Below are positions 18,099 to 26,242 of a stretch of 64,000 nucleotides of DNA, piece by piece. Each line of letters starts with the position of its first letter. Within the stretch, counting starts at the first letter, position 1. The stretch is taken from contig NZ_VULZ01000003.1 of the NCBI RefSeq assembly GCF_009696445.1, positions 62,001 through 126,000 on the forward strand, given 5' to 3'. Source of the stretch: Porcincola intestinalis. Lineage in GTDB: Bacteria; Bacillota; Clostridia; Lachnospirales; Lachnospiraceae. The translations under genes and the position numbers were made by a program. The notes beneath the pieces are model-generated. The model was not told the origin of the DNA. It saw only the letters and a list, made by a program, of their open reading frames with translations, and searched no databases.

Positions 18099-18869
18099 TC
18101 AGGTTCTTTCGATCCACTCCGGCGGGTCCGCCCGTCTGATCATCAGGCGTCCTGCCTCATCTCTGCAGACCCTCAGTACGAAGTTAAACCGGTCATGCGC
18201 CACGCAGAGCGGATAATCCTCCGTCGGAAAAATATCCGCCTGAGCCGGATCAAAGAACTGCTCCGCCCCATGATTCCTCAGCCAGGCAATCTTCCCGTCG
18301 ATATCATACGCTTCCCCCTTCAGAAGGGCTTCGATATAGCGCGCACAGATCAGATCCTCGTTTGTACTTGTAAGTCCTGCCTTTCCCATCGCGACAATCG
18401 ATACGACGGAAGGATTCCGGAAACGAATATACGCCGCAACAGCCCTTGCATTCACAAGGCTTCCTGTCACGATTTCCTCCGCACCTGCCTTCGCAGCTGC
18501 AGCTATCCCCTGTGTTCCGGCAGATGTCGAATGGATCATCGCCTTCCCCTTGAAGGATGTCTTCGTCACATCGTACGGGGAATTTCCGAGATCGCAGCCG
18601 TCTACCTTCGCGCCGCCTCTCTCGCCGAGGAAAACAGCATCCGGATAACGTTTCTTCAGAGCGAATGCATCCTCAAGCCGCGCAATCGGCCAGGACCAGA
18701 GCGCTCCTTCCGAGAATGCATAGCATTCTGTCGTAAACGCGCGGAACACATCGATGACCACCGTCAGTCCCCGCGCCTTTTTCGCTCCCTCCAACAGTTC
18801 AAATACCCTGATCTCCACGTTCTCTGCCCCCTGTGCTGCCTGTATGCGTGTGCAGCTGTCCATTTTCAT
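18099..18869 (-). CDS. comB: 2-phosphosulfolactate phosphatase family protein (ComB-like)
   Basis: ComB removes phosphate from 2-phosphosulfolactate in one route to coenzyme M or sulfolactate. The protein has about 256 residues. It shows the family signatures VIDVFRAFTT, FLGERGGAKVDGCDLGNSP and HSTSAGTQG, so membership is firm. No comA, comC or comDE gene, nor any sulfonate gene, is in the window. The true substrate in a non-methanogenic Clostridium-like host is therefore open. Two ATGs (18869 and 18863) are possible starts, after a GGGGGA site at a long distance. The next gene on the strand is the SUV3-like helicase, 52 bp on. Confidence 0.85.
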   Translation of the reverse strand: MKMDSCTRIQAAQGAENVEIRVFELLEGAKKARGLTVVIDVFRAFTTECYAFSEGALWSWPIARLEDAFALKKRYPDAVFLGERGGAKVDGCDLGNSPYDVTKTSFKGKAMIHSTSAGTQGIAAAAKAGAEEIVTGSLVNARAVAAYIRFRNPSVVSIVAMGKAGLTSTNEDLICARYIEALLKGEAYDIDGKIAWLRNHGAEQFFDPAQADIFPTEDYPLCVAHDRFNFVLRVCRDEAGRLMIRRADPPEWIERT

Positions 18870-18942
18870 CCTGTCGAACTTTCCCCCTCAGGATGTCACC
18901 AACAGGTCTGATTATATGCCATCCCTTCCGCCTCGTGAAGGT

Positions 18943-18990
18943 TAAAAACAGGCACACCCGCTTTTGAAACCTGCCGGGCGTGCCTGCTTT
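18943..18990 (-). terminator. Terminator after the small membrane protein gene
   Basis: The hairpin has arms AGGCACaCCCG and CGGGcGTGCCT; on the minus strand it ends in a TTTTTAACC run, about 40 bp past the stop of the gene at 19028. Confidence 0.8.
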
Positions 18991-19027
18991 CTGTGTTCTT
19001 ATATTCACTGTAACACACTTGAAACCT

Positions 19028-19381
19028 TCAGCAGAAAAATTCTTTCTCTGCCTTCTTTGCGCTCCTGGTAAACCAGATCAGCACCACAAGGAACACGGCT
19101 GTCAGCCCGAGATACACGTAGGTATTGACCGGCCTGACATAGTCCGAGAAGAGCCCGAGCCCGCCGGCTGCAAGCGCAGAGAGGGCAAACACGAGCAGTT
19201 TTCCCCCGATCGCCTTCTTATACCCGTCCAGATCCTTGCAATGCGCGGTCGACTTATCCGGCAGAAGGACACCCTTTTTGACCTCTCCCTTAAACTGCAG
19301 CAGATACCAGCAGTACATCAGATAGATGCCGCATCCCGCAATCAGAATATCCATAAAAGAAAACAACGAATTGTTATCCAT
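19028..19381 (-). CDS. Small three-helix membrane protein of unknown function
   Basis: I do not recognise this 117-residue protein. It has three hydrophobic segments: about residues 9-28 (ending in a Cys/Tyr-rich CGIYLMYCWYLL), 60-78 (LLVFALSALAAGGLGLF), and 88-105 (YVYLGLTAVFLVVLIWF). A lysine-rich loop sits between the first two, and a basic end (KKAEKEFFC) follows the third. It is a plausible gene: codon use resembles its neighbours, it sits 76 bp after thrC on the same strand, and it is closed by a terminator. Confidence 0.7.
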   Translation of the reverse strand: MDNNSLFSFMDILIAGCGIYLMYCWYLLQFKGEVKKGVLLPDKSTAHCKDLDGYKKAIGGKLLVFALSALAAGGLGLFSDYVRPVNTYVYLGLTAVFLVVLIWFTRSAKKAEKEFFC

Positions 19382-19457
19382 CTTCCTGCATCCCTTCCGG
19401 CAGATTCCAGCATGGCTGACTGCCTCCAGCCCTCTCCCGCTCCGGCGGCTTCCTCAT

Positions 19458-20954
19458 TCAGGAAAGTCCGAGCCAGGAAGCGACCTCCTTCTCCATGCCG
19501 TCCCCTGCGATAAATGTATTGTGAAGAATCGGTGCCTTCCGGATATCCTCGATCGCCTCCGGAATCCGGACACCGCTCAGCGTTTGGAGCTCATCGATCA
19601 GTTCCGAATCGGTCTTCTCCGCCATCTCAGGCTCTATTGCGCAGACAACTGCTCTCGCAAACTTATACGGGCTGGCAGTGCTGGCAATGACGACCGGCGT
19701 CGTGTCCTTCGTCTCCTCACGATACTTGCGGCAGACCTTCGACGCGACTGCCGTATGGGTATCGATGACATACCCGCAATCCCTGTAGACCTGCGCAATC
19801 TCCTCCGCAGTCTCCTCCTCACTTGCGTAGTTTCCATAGAAATCAGACAGCTTCGTGTACATACCGTCCGTGATCTTGTAGACACCCTGGGAGGAAAGCG
19901 CGCTCATCAGCTTCGCTGTCTGTTCGCTGTCGTCCCCGGATATTCTGTAGATCAGTCTCTCAAGGTTCGAAGAGACCAGGATGTCCATCGACGGACTTGA
20001 TGTCAGCTTGAACGAACGGTTTTTATCGTACGCGCCTGTTCTGAAGAAATCGACCAGGACCTTGTTCTCATTCGAGGCACAGATGAGCTTCTTCACCGGA
20101 AGACCCATCCGCTTCCCATAGTATGCCGCCAGGATGTTGCCGAAATTTCCGGTTGGAACCGTAATGTTGATCCGCTCACCCGGCTTGACTGCGCCCTGTC
20201 TGAGAAGCTGTCCATAAGCATAGAAATAATAGACAATCTGAGGAACCAGTCGTCCGATGTTGATGGAATTGGCAGATGAGAACCGAAGCCCCTGCGCCTT
20301 CATCCTGCGGTTCATCTCCGGATCCCGGAAGATCTTCTTGACACCCGTCTGCGCCTGGTCGAAGTTTCCGTCAATGCCGACAACATGGACGTTCCCGCCG
20401 CGCTGGGTACGCATCTGAAGCTCCTGTACACGGCTCACGCCGTCCTTCGGGTAGAAGACGATGATCTTTGTCCCCGGGACATCCGCAAATCCTGCCATGG
20501 CCGCCTTCCCGGTATCCCCGGACGTCGCAGTCAAAATCACAATTTCATCCGTGATCTGGTTCTTCCTCGCCGCCACTGTCATCAAATGCGGAAGAATCGA
20601 GAGCGCCATGTCCTTGAAGGCAATCGTCTTGCCATGGAACAGCTCCAGATAATACGCATCGCCCTCGTGTCTGAGCGGAGCCATCGACGGATCGTCAAAC
20701 TTGGCATCATATGCCTTGTTGATGCAGTCCTTCAGCTCTTCCTCCGTGAAGTCGGTCAGCAGAAGGCGCATGATCTGGTATGCTGTCTCCTGGTAGGACT
20801 GCTCCGAAAGTCTCCGGAAATCGCCATCCCACACAGGGAGCTTTTCCGGAACAAACAGTCCCCCGTCCGGCGCAAGCCCCTGAAGGATCGCCTGGGATGA
20901 AGTCACTCTCAAATCCGAATTTCTGGTGCTCTTGTACATGATCGTCTGCTGCAT
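19458..20954 (-). CDS. thrC: Threonine synthase
   Basis: Threonine synthase converts O-phosphohomoserine to threonine using PLP. The 498-residue protein belongs to the longer class, with an N-terminal TRNSDLRVTSSQAILQGLAPDGGLFVPE-like opening. It has the PLP-lysine motif GKTIAFKDMAL near residue 112, the phosphate-binding ATSGDTGKAA near 145, and the late VPTGNFGNILAAYYG. The ATG at 20954 lies nine bases after AGGAG. The homoserine genes hom and thrB are not adjacent. A weak promoter with TTGCGC and TATTCT boxes 17 bp apart (21004-21032) precedes it. It is followed by a small membrane protein gene on the same strand. Confidence 0.97.
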   Translation of the reverse strand: MQQTIMYKSTRNSDLRVTSSQAILQGLAPDGGLFVPEKLPVWDGDFRRLSEQSYQETAYQIMRLLLTDFTEEELKDCINKAYDAKFDDPSMAPLRHEGDAYYLELFHGKTIAFKDMALSILPHLMTVAARKNQITDEIVILTATSGDTGKAAMAGFADVPGTKIIVFYPKDGVSRVQELQMRTQRGGNVHVVGIDGNFDQAQTGVKKIFRDPEMNRRMKAQGLRFSSANSINIGRLVPQIVYYFYAYGQLLRQGAVKPGERINITVPTGNFGNILAAYYGKRMGLPVKKLICASNENKVLVDFFRTGAYDKNRSFKLTSSPSMDILVSSNLERLIYRISGDDSEQTAKLMSALSSQGVYKITDGMYTKLSDFYGNYASEEETAEEIAQVYRDCGYVIDTHTAVASKVCRKYREETKDTTPVVIASTASPYKFARAVVCAIEPEMAEKTDSELIDELQTLSGVRIPEAIEDIRKAPILHNTFIAGDGMEKEVASWLGLS

Positions 20955-21003
20955 GACCGCTGCTCCTGCCTTTTGATTGCAAAATGGTTCGTATCAGTCT
21001 CTA

Positions 21004-21032
21004 AGAATACCTTATTTAGAAGAAAGGCGCAA
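21004..21032 (-). promoter_or_regulatory. Weak candidate promoter for thrC
   Basis: TTGCGC and TATTCT are spaced by 17 bp on the minus strand, about 55 bp before the thrC start. The spacing is ideal but both boxes are imperfect. Confidence 0.3.
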
Positions 21033-21140
21033 GTTATTCTCTTCTGTATGTTTTCTGGAATGTTCCCGGAGAGGGAACCTCACCACCTTAGCTGTAGTTC
21101 AGATGGAATTTGCCCCGTCTTTTTTTGATCAATGTAAACA

Positions 21141-21168
21141 AGCGGAAGAGTTCATATGCTCTTCCGCC
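21141..21168 (-). terminator. Terminator after the SleB-type hydrolase gene
   Basis: The hairpin CGGAAGAG-TTCATATG-CTCTTCCG lies 14 bp past the stop; on the minus strand it is followed by CTTGTTT, a weak T-tract. Confidence 0.6.
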
Positions 21169-21181
21169 CATCCATTTTTGT

Positions 21182-22096
21182 TCATTTGAACTTATAATAA
21201 TCGTGCCCGCCGTAGGAATACAGGTATTCCAGTGTCTCGTCAAACCAGTTGACATTCTTGCTGGAGGACGATTCCCGTGCCATGAAAAACAGCGCTCCAT
21301 CCGAGATGTTCTTCCCGCTGATTGCCTCCTTCACCGCCTTTATGGTACTGTCGGAGATGGTCAGCGTCCCCATCCGGCCATCCTGTGTCGGCGAGAACTG
21401 GGCCGTACCGCCCACTCTCTGCCAAACGACATCATAGACATTGTCTGGAAAATGGCTGTCCGCCACCCGGTTCAGTATGACATCTGCAACAAGAAGCTTG
21501 CTCTTCTCATCGCCGCCTGTGCACTCCGCTTCCACAATATTCAGCAGGGTGGAATAATCCGTGTAGGACATCGATCTGTTCTCTGCGATCACCTTGCCTG
21601 CATCGCTTGTGATCTGGGACGCCGACTGAATGGCCTGTGCACCCGAGCTGTCTTCCGGCTCCACAGTCGTCTCCGGCTCCTTCACATTGTCAAGACTCTC
21701 CGCGATGGAGGAAAGCCACATGGAAGTCTGGTTTCTCAGCTGCGTCTGCCTGCTGTCCTCACTCCCGCTTTCCGGCTCACCTGTCCCCACATCTGCCGGG
21801 GCATCTGTCTCATACGTTTCGGTCCCTGCTCCCACCATCACAGATGGCGCAATGCCTTCCGCTGACGCTGCACTTGATGTTCTGTGCAGAGAGACCGGAG
21901 CTGCGATGCTACCTGTAAAAAAGACAGCTGCCGTGATGAACAGACCAAGGATCTTCCCCTTTGATGAAAACTGCTCCTCACTCAATCCTGCATCAGCCGA
22001 CGCTCTGCGCTTTGAAGCAGACACCGCCAGCTCAGCTTCTTTCACGCGGCCCTCACCCGATTCAGATCGATCTGTTTTCCGCAGGTTCATATCCAT
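21182..22096 (-). CDS. SleB/CwlJ-type cell wall hydrolase, membrane-anchored
   Basis: This 304-residue protein has a charged cytoplasmic N-terminus and one membrane segment near residues 48-66 (ILGLFITAAVFFTGSIAAPV). A Ser/Glu-rich linker of about 110 residues follows, then a C-terminal hydrolase domain. That domain has LLNIVEAECTGGD with the presumed catalytic Glu, VADVILNRVAD, and QFSPTQDGR. These are features of the SleB lytic transglycosylase family, which cuts peptidoglycan glycan strands. Proteins of this kind occur in spore germination and also in vegetative wall turnover; the membrane anchor and strong consensus promoter favour a vegetative role, which is inference. It is monocistronic. 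Confidence 0.85.
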   Translation of the reverse strand: MDMNLRKTDRSESGEGRVKEAELAVSASKRRASADAGLSEEQFSSKGKILGLFITAAVFFTGSIAAPVSLHRTSSAASAEGIAPSVMVGAGTETYETDAPADVGTGEPESGSEDSRQTQLRNQTSMWLSSIAESLDNVKEPETTVEPEDSSGAQAIQSASQITSDAGKVIAENRSMSYTDYSTLLNIVEAECTGGDEKSKLLVADVILNRVADSHFPDNVYDVVWQRVGGTAQFSPTQDGRMGTLTISDSTIKAVKEAISGKNISDGALFFMARESSSSKNVNWFDETLEYLYSYGGHDYYKFK

Positions 22097-22207
22097 GGAA
22101 GCCCCTCACCTTCTCTCCATCACATTTACATTCATCAAGACGACAGCTGCAGACATATTGAGTCATCGACGCCTGTCAGCTCCGTCATATTGGTCGATAC
22201 ATCGCAC

Positions 22208-22236
22208 ATTATAGATATGTTTATTACGTTTGTCAA
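22208..22236 (-). promoter_or_regulatory. Consensus promoter of the wall hydrolase gene
   Basis: TTGACA and TATAAT are exact and separated by 17 bp on the minus strand. The predicted leader is about 105 nt long. Confidence 0.85.
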
Positions 22237-22254
22237 CATTTCCGTAACACAATT

Positions 22255-22420
22255 GTAACATGCATAAGCCCAGTCGCTATGCAGATGGACGCGGCATGCC
22301 TGCATGCCGGCGGGCAGATGCACGAGCGACGCCAACAGACATGAGCGTGAAGCGATGCGCAGCAGCGCGAAAACGCGAATGGCTGTCAGCGGCCCGGAAG
22401 CTGCGCAGCAGCGAGGGACG
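22255..22420. other. GC-rich intergenic stretch without a gene
   Basis: In the 378-bp gap between leuA and the wall hydrolase gene, this part has no convincing reading frame. It is rich in short GC words: CATGCCTGCATGCCGGCGGGCA, two copies of GCGCAGCAGCG, and AGCGCGAAAACGCG, which could form small stems. It may be a dispersed intergenic repeat, but only one copy is seen here. Confidence 0.4.
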
Positions 22421-22454
22421 AAAAAAACAGCTGCCCGCACTGCAGGCAGCTGTT
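22421..22454 (-). terminator. Terminator of the his-leuA operon
   Basis: The hairpin AACAGCTGCC-loop-GGCAGCTGTT is followed by TTTTTTCG on the minus strand, about 20 bp past the leuA stop. Confidence 0.9.
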
Positions 22455-22474
22455 ATCAGGAAGGCATTCTGTTA

Positions 22475-24160
22475 TTATTCTGAAAGCGCTGTATCCTCCG
22501 CATTCACCATGTTATTCACGGCTGTGAGAAGGGCACTGACGGAAGCCCGGATGATATCGACATCCACGCCTGCGCCCCAGTACAGCACGCCGCTCTTTCT
22601 GCTCCTGACACCGACATAAGCGATGGCTCTGGAGGAAGAGCTCTTCTCCAGCGCGTGCTCCTCGTAGGTATCCAGATCATACTCAAGCCCGTATGCCTTC
22701 TTGAGCGCGTTGGACACGGCATTCAGGCGGCCGTTGCCGGACGCCGTAATCTCGGCGGAGCGGTTTCCGAACTGTGTCGTGATGGTTGCAATGATTCCAT
22801 TGTGCTGACGGAAGGTCACATGAGAGATGCCGTAAGGCTTTCTGACATCCTCGAAGCGGTCGATGAAGAGATCGAAGATCTCGTTCGGCGTCAGCTCCTT
22901 GTGCTGATGCTCGGACTCCAGCTTGACCTCGTCGCGGATCGCCGACGCAAGCGCCTTCGGCAGCCTGAGGCCGAAATCGTGCTCGAGAATGAAGCCGATT
23001 CCGCCTCTTCCGGACTGGCTGTTGATACGGATGACATCCGCATCGTAGCTGCGGCTGATGTCTGTCGGATCGATCGGCAGATACGGCACCGTCCAGAGAT
23101 CCGTGTTCTGCTCTTTTCTGTAATGCATGCCCTTTGAAATGGCATCCTGATGGGAGCCCGAGAACGCCGCAAATACCAGGGAACCTCCGTATGGAGTTCT
23201 CGGATTGACCGTCATGCCCGTATAATCCTGATACTTGTCTACGATATCCGGCATATCGTCCAGGTGAAGCTTGGGATCCACACCCTGGCTGTACATGTTC
23301 AAGGCGAGGGTCACGATGTCCACGTTCCCGGTCCGCTCTCCGTTTCCGAAGATCGTCCCCTCAATCCGATCCGCACCGGCAAGTTCGCCCAGCTCTGCGT
23401 CTGCCACGCCGGTCCCGCGGTCATTGTGCGGGTGAAGAGAAAGCACGACGTTCTCCCTGTACTTCAGATTGTCGGAGATGTACTCGACCTGATCTGCATA
23501 GACGCTTGGCACGGAAAGCTGCACCGTCGACGGCAGATTGATGATGGCCTTGCGGTCCGGTGTCGGCTTCCAGACATCGAGAACGGCATTGCAGACCTCG
23601 AGCGCATACTCCGGCTCCGTCCCTGTGAAGCTCTCTGGACTGTACTCAAAGCGATACTTCTCGCCTGCCTCGTCCGTCAGATTCTGCAGAAGTTTAGCGC
23701 CTTCGACAGCAATCTGCTTGATCTCTTCCTTTGACTTCCGGAAAACCTGGTCACGCTGCGCCTTTGACGTCGAATTATAGACATGAACAATGGCGTTCTT
23801 ACAGCCCTTCAACGCCTCGAACGTCTTTCTGATGATGTGTTCTCTGGCCTGTGTCAACACCTGGACTGTCACATCGTCCGGAATCATGTTCCGCTCGATC
23901 AGGGCACGCAGAAAGTCGTACTCCGTCTCGGATGCCGCCGGAAAACCGACTTCGATCTCCTTGAATCCGATTTTAACCAGGAGCTGAAAGAACTTCAGCT
24001 TGGTTTCCATATCCATCGGCACAACCAGTGCCTGGTTTCCGTCCCGAAGATCCACCGAGCACCACACCGGTGCATGGTCGATATAGGTCTTATCCGCCCA
24101 CCTGTGACCGGTGTCCGGCGCCTTGAAGAACTGTCTGGTATATTTCTGGGAATTCATCAT
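22475..24160 (-). CDS. leuA: 2-isopropylmalate synthase (long, type 2 form)
   Basis: LeuA condenses acetyl-CoA with 2-oxoisovalerate, the first committed step to leucine. At 561 residues it is the longer actinobacterial/clostridial type. CSVDLRDGNQAL near residue 34 carries the metal-binding Asp and catalytic Arg. LSLHPHNDRGTG near 245 supplies His ligands, and FGNGERTGNVD follows. Residues after about 430 form the leucine-sensing allosteric domain, so feedback inhibition is expected. The ATG at 24160 follows GAGAGGTG. It lies 70 bp behind hisIE with no terminator between, so it appears to be the last gene of the histidine transcript; leuB, leuC and leuD are elsewhere. Confidence 0.96.
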   Translation of the reverse strand: MMNSQKYTRQFFKAPDTGHRWADKTYIDHAPVWCSVDLRDGNQALVVPMDMETKLKFFQLLVKIGFKEIEVGFPAASETEYDFLRALIERNMIPDDVTVQVLTQAREHIIRKTFEALKGCKNAIVHVYNSTSKAQRDQVFRKSKEEIKQIAVEGAKLLQNLTDEAGEKYRFEYSPESFTGTEPEYALEVCNAVLDVWKPTPDRKAIINLPSTVQLSVPSVYADQVEYISDNLKYRENVVLSLHPHNDRGTGVADAELGELAGADRIEGTIFGNGERTGNVDIVTLALNMYSQGVDPKLHLDDMPDIVDKYQDYTGMTVNPRTPYGGSLVFAAFSGSHQDAISKGMHYRKEQNTDLWTVPYLPIDPTDISRSYDADVIRINSQSGRGGIGFILEHDFGLRLPKALASAIRDEVKLESEHQHKELTPNEIFDLFIDRFEDVRKPYGISHVTFRQHNGIIATITTQFGNRSAEITASGNGRLNAVSNALKKAYGLEYDLDTYEEHALEKSSSSRAIAYVGVRSRKSGVLYWGAGVDVDIIRASVSALLTAVNNMVNAEDTALSE

Positions 24161-24230
24161 CGCCTGTCACCTCTCTGAGTCATGAACATTCTGCATATAG
24201 ATTCTTGCTGTGCTGAACAGGATACCGTAC

Positions 24231-25550
24231 TTACTCGCGATTTGCAAGCTCCTCCGCAATATCTTCCCAGGACAGGCCTCGTTCGACCATCAGAACCATC
24301 ATGTGATAAAGGAAATCCGCCATCTCGTAGCGAACCTCCTCACGGTTCGGGTTCTTGGCCGCAATGATGATCTCAGCCGCCTCCTCCCCGCATTTTTTCA
24401 GAATCTTGTCGATTCCCTTGTCAAAGAGGTAGTTCGTATAGGAGCCCTCCTTCGGATGCTCTTTTCTGTCGCGGATCACATCGAGTACCTGCTCAAACAC
24501 CGTGAGCGGGTTGCGGTCCTGATAATCCTTCTTCAGAATCGTGCGGTAGAAACAGCTCCGGTTTCCCGTGTGGCAGGCGGCGCCGATCTGCAGCACCTTC
24601 GCCAGCAGCGTGTCACTGTCGCAGTCCAGCCGCATCTCCCGGACATACTGATAATGCCCTGAGGTTTCCCCCTTAACCCAGAGGCTCTGCCTGCTTCTGG
24701 ACCAATAGGTCATGACACCGGTTCGGACGGTCTGCTCGAAGGACTCCTTGTTCATATAGGCGACCATGAGCACCTCTTCATTTTTGTAATCCTGCACCAC
24801 ACAGGGAACAAGCCCGTTCTCGTCCGTCTTCAGCTCTTCCCAGCTGACAGCGCTCTCAAAGAGGTTCAGATCAGCCCCCTTTGCCTTCAGCTCCGCCTTG
24901 AGCTTCATGATATCGGTCTTCGGATCCCTGAGAATGTCCTCGCACAGTCCCTCCACGCAGTCCTGCGACAGAATCCCCAGCTTTTCGTCCTCGGAAAGGC
25001 CGTCACTTCCCACGACAACCATCGTCTCCGGCAGCCCGCTGAGGTTCGCAAACTCCAGACGGTCCTTTCTGTATACGAACACATCTGTCAGGATAACGAT
25101 TCCGCTGGCATAGGTCTCAATCCGTGTCTTTGTCTCATCGTCCAGCACCTCGTCCTTGCGGGTGTCGATGCAGACGCCGATCTTCTCCTTGCCGAAACGC
25201 TTGGAAACCTCCTCCAGCATCTTCATGTTGGACGCCTTCGAAAAATTCAGAATGGCTTTCGCAGCCCCTGTGTAGAGGATCTTCTTCACATCCTCAACCC
25301 GTTTGATATTGCCGAAGCCCCAGACCGGGATATCCACCTTCCGGATGATCTCCCGTTCCAGCGTCAGCGACTCATCGTGTTCCTCATCCGTATCGCTTCT
25401 GTCAAAAATCAGCAGGCCGTCCGCTCCAAGGTTTGAATAGTGGCTCGACAGCGCAACGGCGTCCCCGCCCTCATAAGGCTCATCCTCCGTGAGGGAGGTG
25501 ACTGCCTTTCCGTTTTTCAGATAGATTGCAGAAACCAGCTTCTTTTGCAT
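24231..25550 (-). CDS. hisIE: HisF-like domain fused to HisI and HisE (phosphoribosyl-AMP cyclohydrolase / phosphoribosyl-ATP diphosphatase)
   Basis: This 439-residue protein has three parts. Residues 1 to about 215 resemble a HisF/HisA (beta-alpha)8 barrel: KNGKAV corresponds to His[20 protein letters not shown] to its first phosphate loop, and VCIDTR keeps the second catalytic Asp. The first catalytic Asp is replaced by Tyr ([10 protein letters not shown]) and the second half is degenerate. Residues of about 225-330 are HisI, with [10 protein letters not shown] and the metal-binding ACHTGNRSC. The end is HisE, with [15 protein letters not shown]. HisI-HisE catalyse steps 2 and 3 of histidine synthesis; the barrel is probably not a cyclase. 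The start at 25550 follows AAGGGG; hisB ends 19 bp upstream. Confidence 0.92.
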   Translation of the reverse strand: MQKKLVSAIYLKNGKAVTSLTEDEPYEGGDAVALSSHYSNLGADGLLIFDRSDTDEEHDESLTLEREIIRKVDIPVWGFGNIKRVEDVKKILYTGAAKAILNFSKASNMKMLEEVSKRFGKEKIGVCIDTRKDEVLDDETKTRIETYASGIVILTDVFVYRKDRLEFANLSGLPETMVVVGSDGLSEDEKLGILSQDCVEGLCEDILRDPKTDIMKLKAELKAKGADLNLFESAVSWEELKTDENGLVPCVVQDYKNEEVLMVAYMNKESFEQTVRTGVMTYWSRSRQSLWVKGETSGHYQYVREMRLDCDSDTLLAKVLQIGAACHTGNRSCFYRTILKKDYQDRNPLTVFEQVLDVIRDRKEHPKEGSYTNYLFDKGIDKILKKCGEEAAEIIIAAKNPNREEVRYEMADFLYHMMVLMVERGLSWEDIAEELANRE

Positions 25551-25569
25551 GATCTTGTCCCCTTCTGCC

Positions 25570-26157
25570 TTATATGGTACCCTTCGTCGACAGTACATCC
25601 GTGATTCTCGGATCGATTCTGGTCGCTTCGTCAAGCGCTTTCCCGAACGCCTTGAACATCGCCTCCGCCATGTGATGGTCATTGCCCGGCGTCAGGACCT
25701 TCAGGTGAAGGTTCATCATGGCGCTGTAGGAAATGGCGTAAAAAAACTCCCGGACCATCTGTGTGGACATTGTCCCCATCCGGTCTCCCTGAAAGACTGC
25801 GTCGTATGAAAATGAAGGTCTTCCGCACAGGTCGACTGCACACAGAACCAGCACCTCGTCCATCGGCAGAATCCTGCTGCCGTAGCGCTGGATGCCCTTC
25901 TTATCGCCCACAGCCTTCCGGATTGCCTGTCCGATCACAATGCCGGTATCCTCGATCGTATGATGATCGTCCACGGTCAGATCTCCGTCCACCTTGACGG
26001 TCAGATCGAAGAGACCGTGACGGGCCATCCCGTCCAGCATATGGTCAAAAAAACCGACCCCTGTATCGATCTGAGTCTGCCCGCTTCCGTCGAGATTCAG
26101 CTGAACCTCGATGCTTGTCTCCTTCGTGTAGCGCTCCACCTCGGCAATCCGTGCCAT
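25570..26157 (-). CDS. hisB: Imidazoleglycerol-phosphate dehydratase
   Basis: HisB dehydrates imidazole glycerol phosphate to imidazole acetol phosphate. The 195-residue monofunctional form is seen, without the HisN phosphatase domain of enterobacteria. Metal ligands are in the two repeats: [14 protein letters not shown] and [11 protein letters not shown] in the first half, and the matching [17 protein letters not shown] near the end. The frame opens further upstream, but GAGGAGG lies just before [10 protein letters not shown] at 26157, which fits family starts. It is the fourth gene of the histidine operon, 85 bp after hisD. Confidence 0.97.
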   Translation of the reverse strand: MARIAEVERYTKETSIEVQLNLDGSGQTQIDTGVGFFDHMLDGMARHGLFDLTVKVDGDLTVDDHHTIEDTGIVIGQAIRKAVGDKKGIQRYGSRILPMDEVLVLCAVDLCGRPSFSYDAVFQGDRMGTMSTQMVREFFYAISYSAMMNLHLKVLTPGNDHHMAEAMFKAFGKALDEATRIDPRITDVLSTKGTI

Positions 26158-26242
26158 CTCACTCCTCCTCACGGGACATATCCCGCTGCTTCTGCTCATA
26201 CCCCCACCCAGGTTGCCTGATTCTCCTGATACATCCTGTTCC

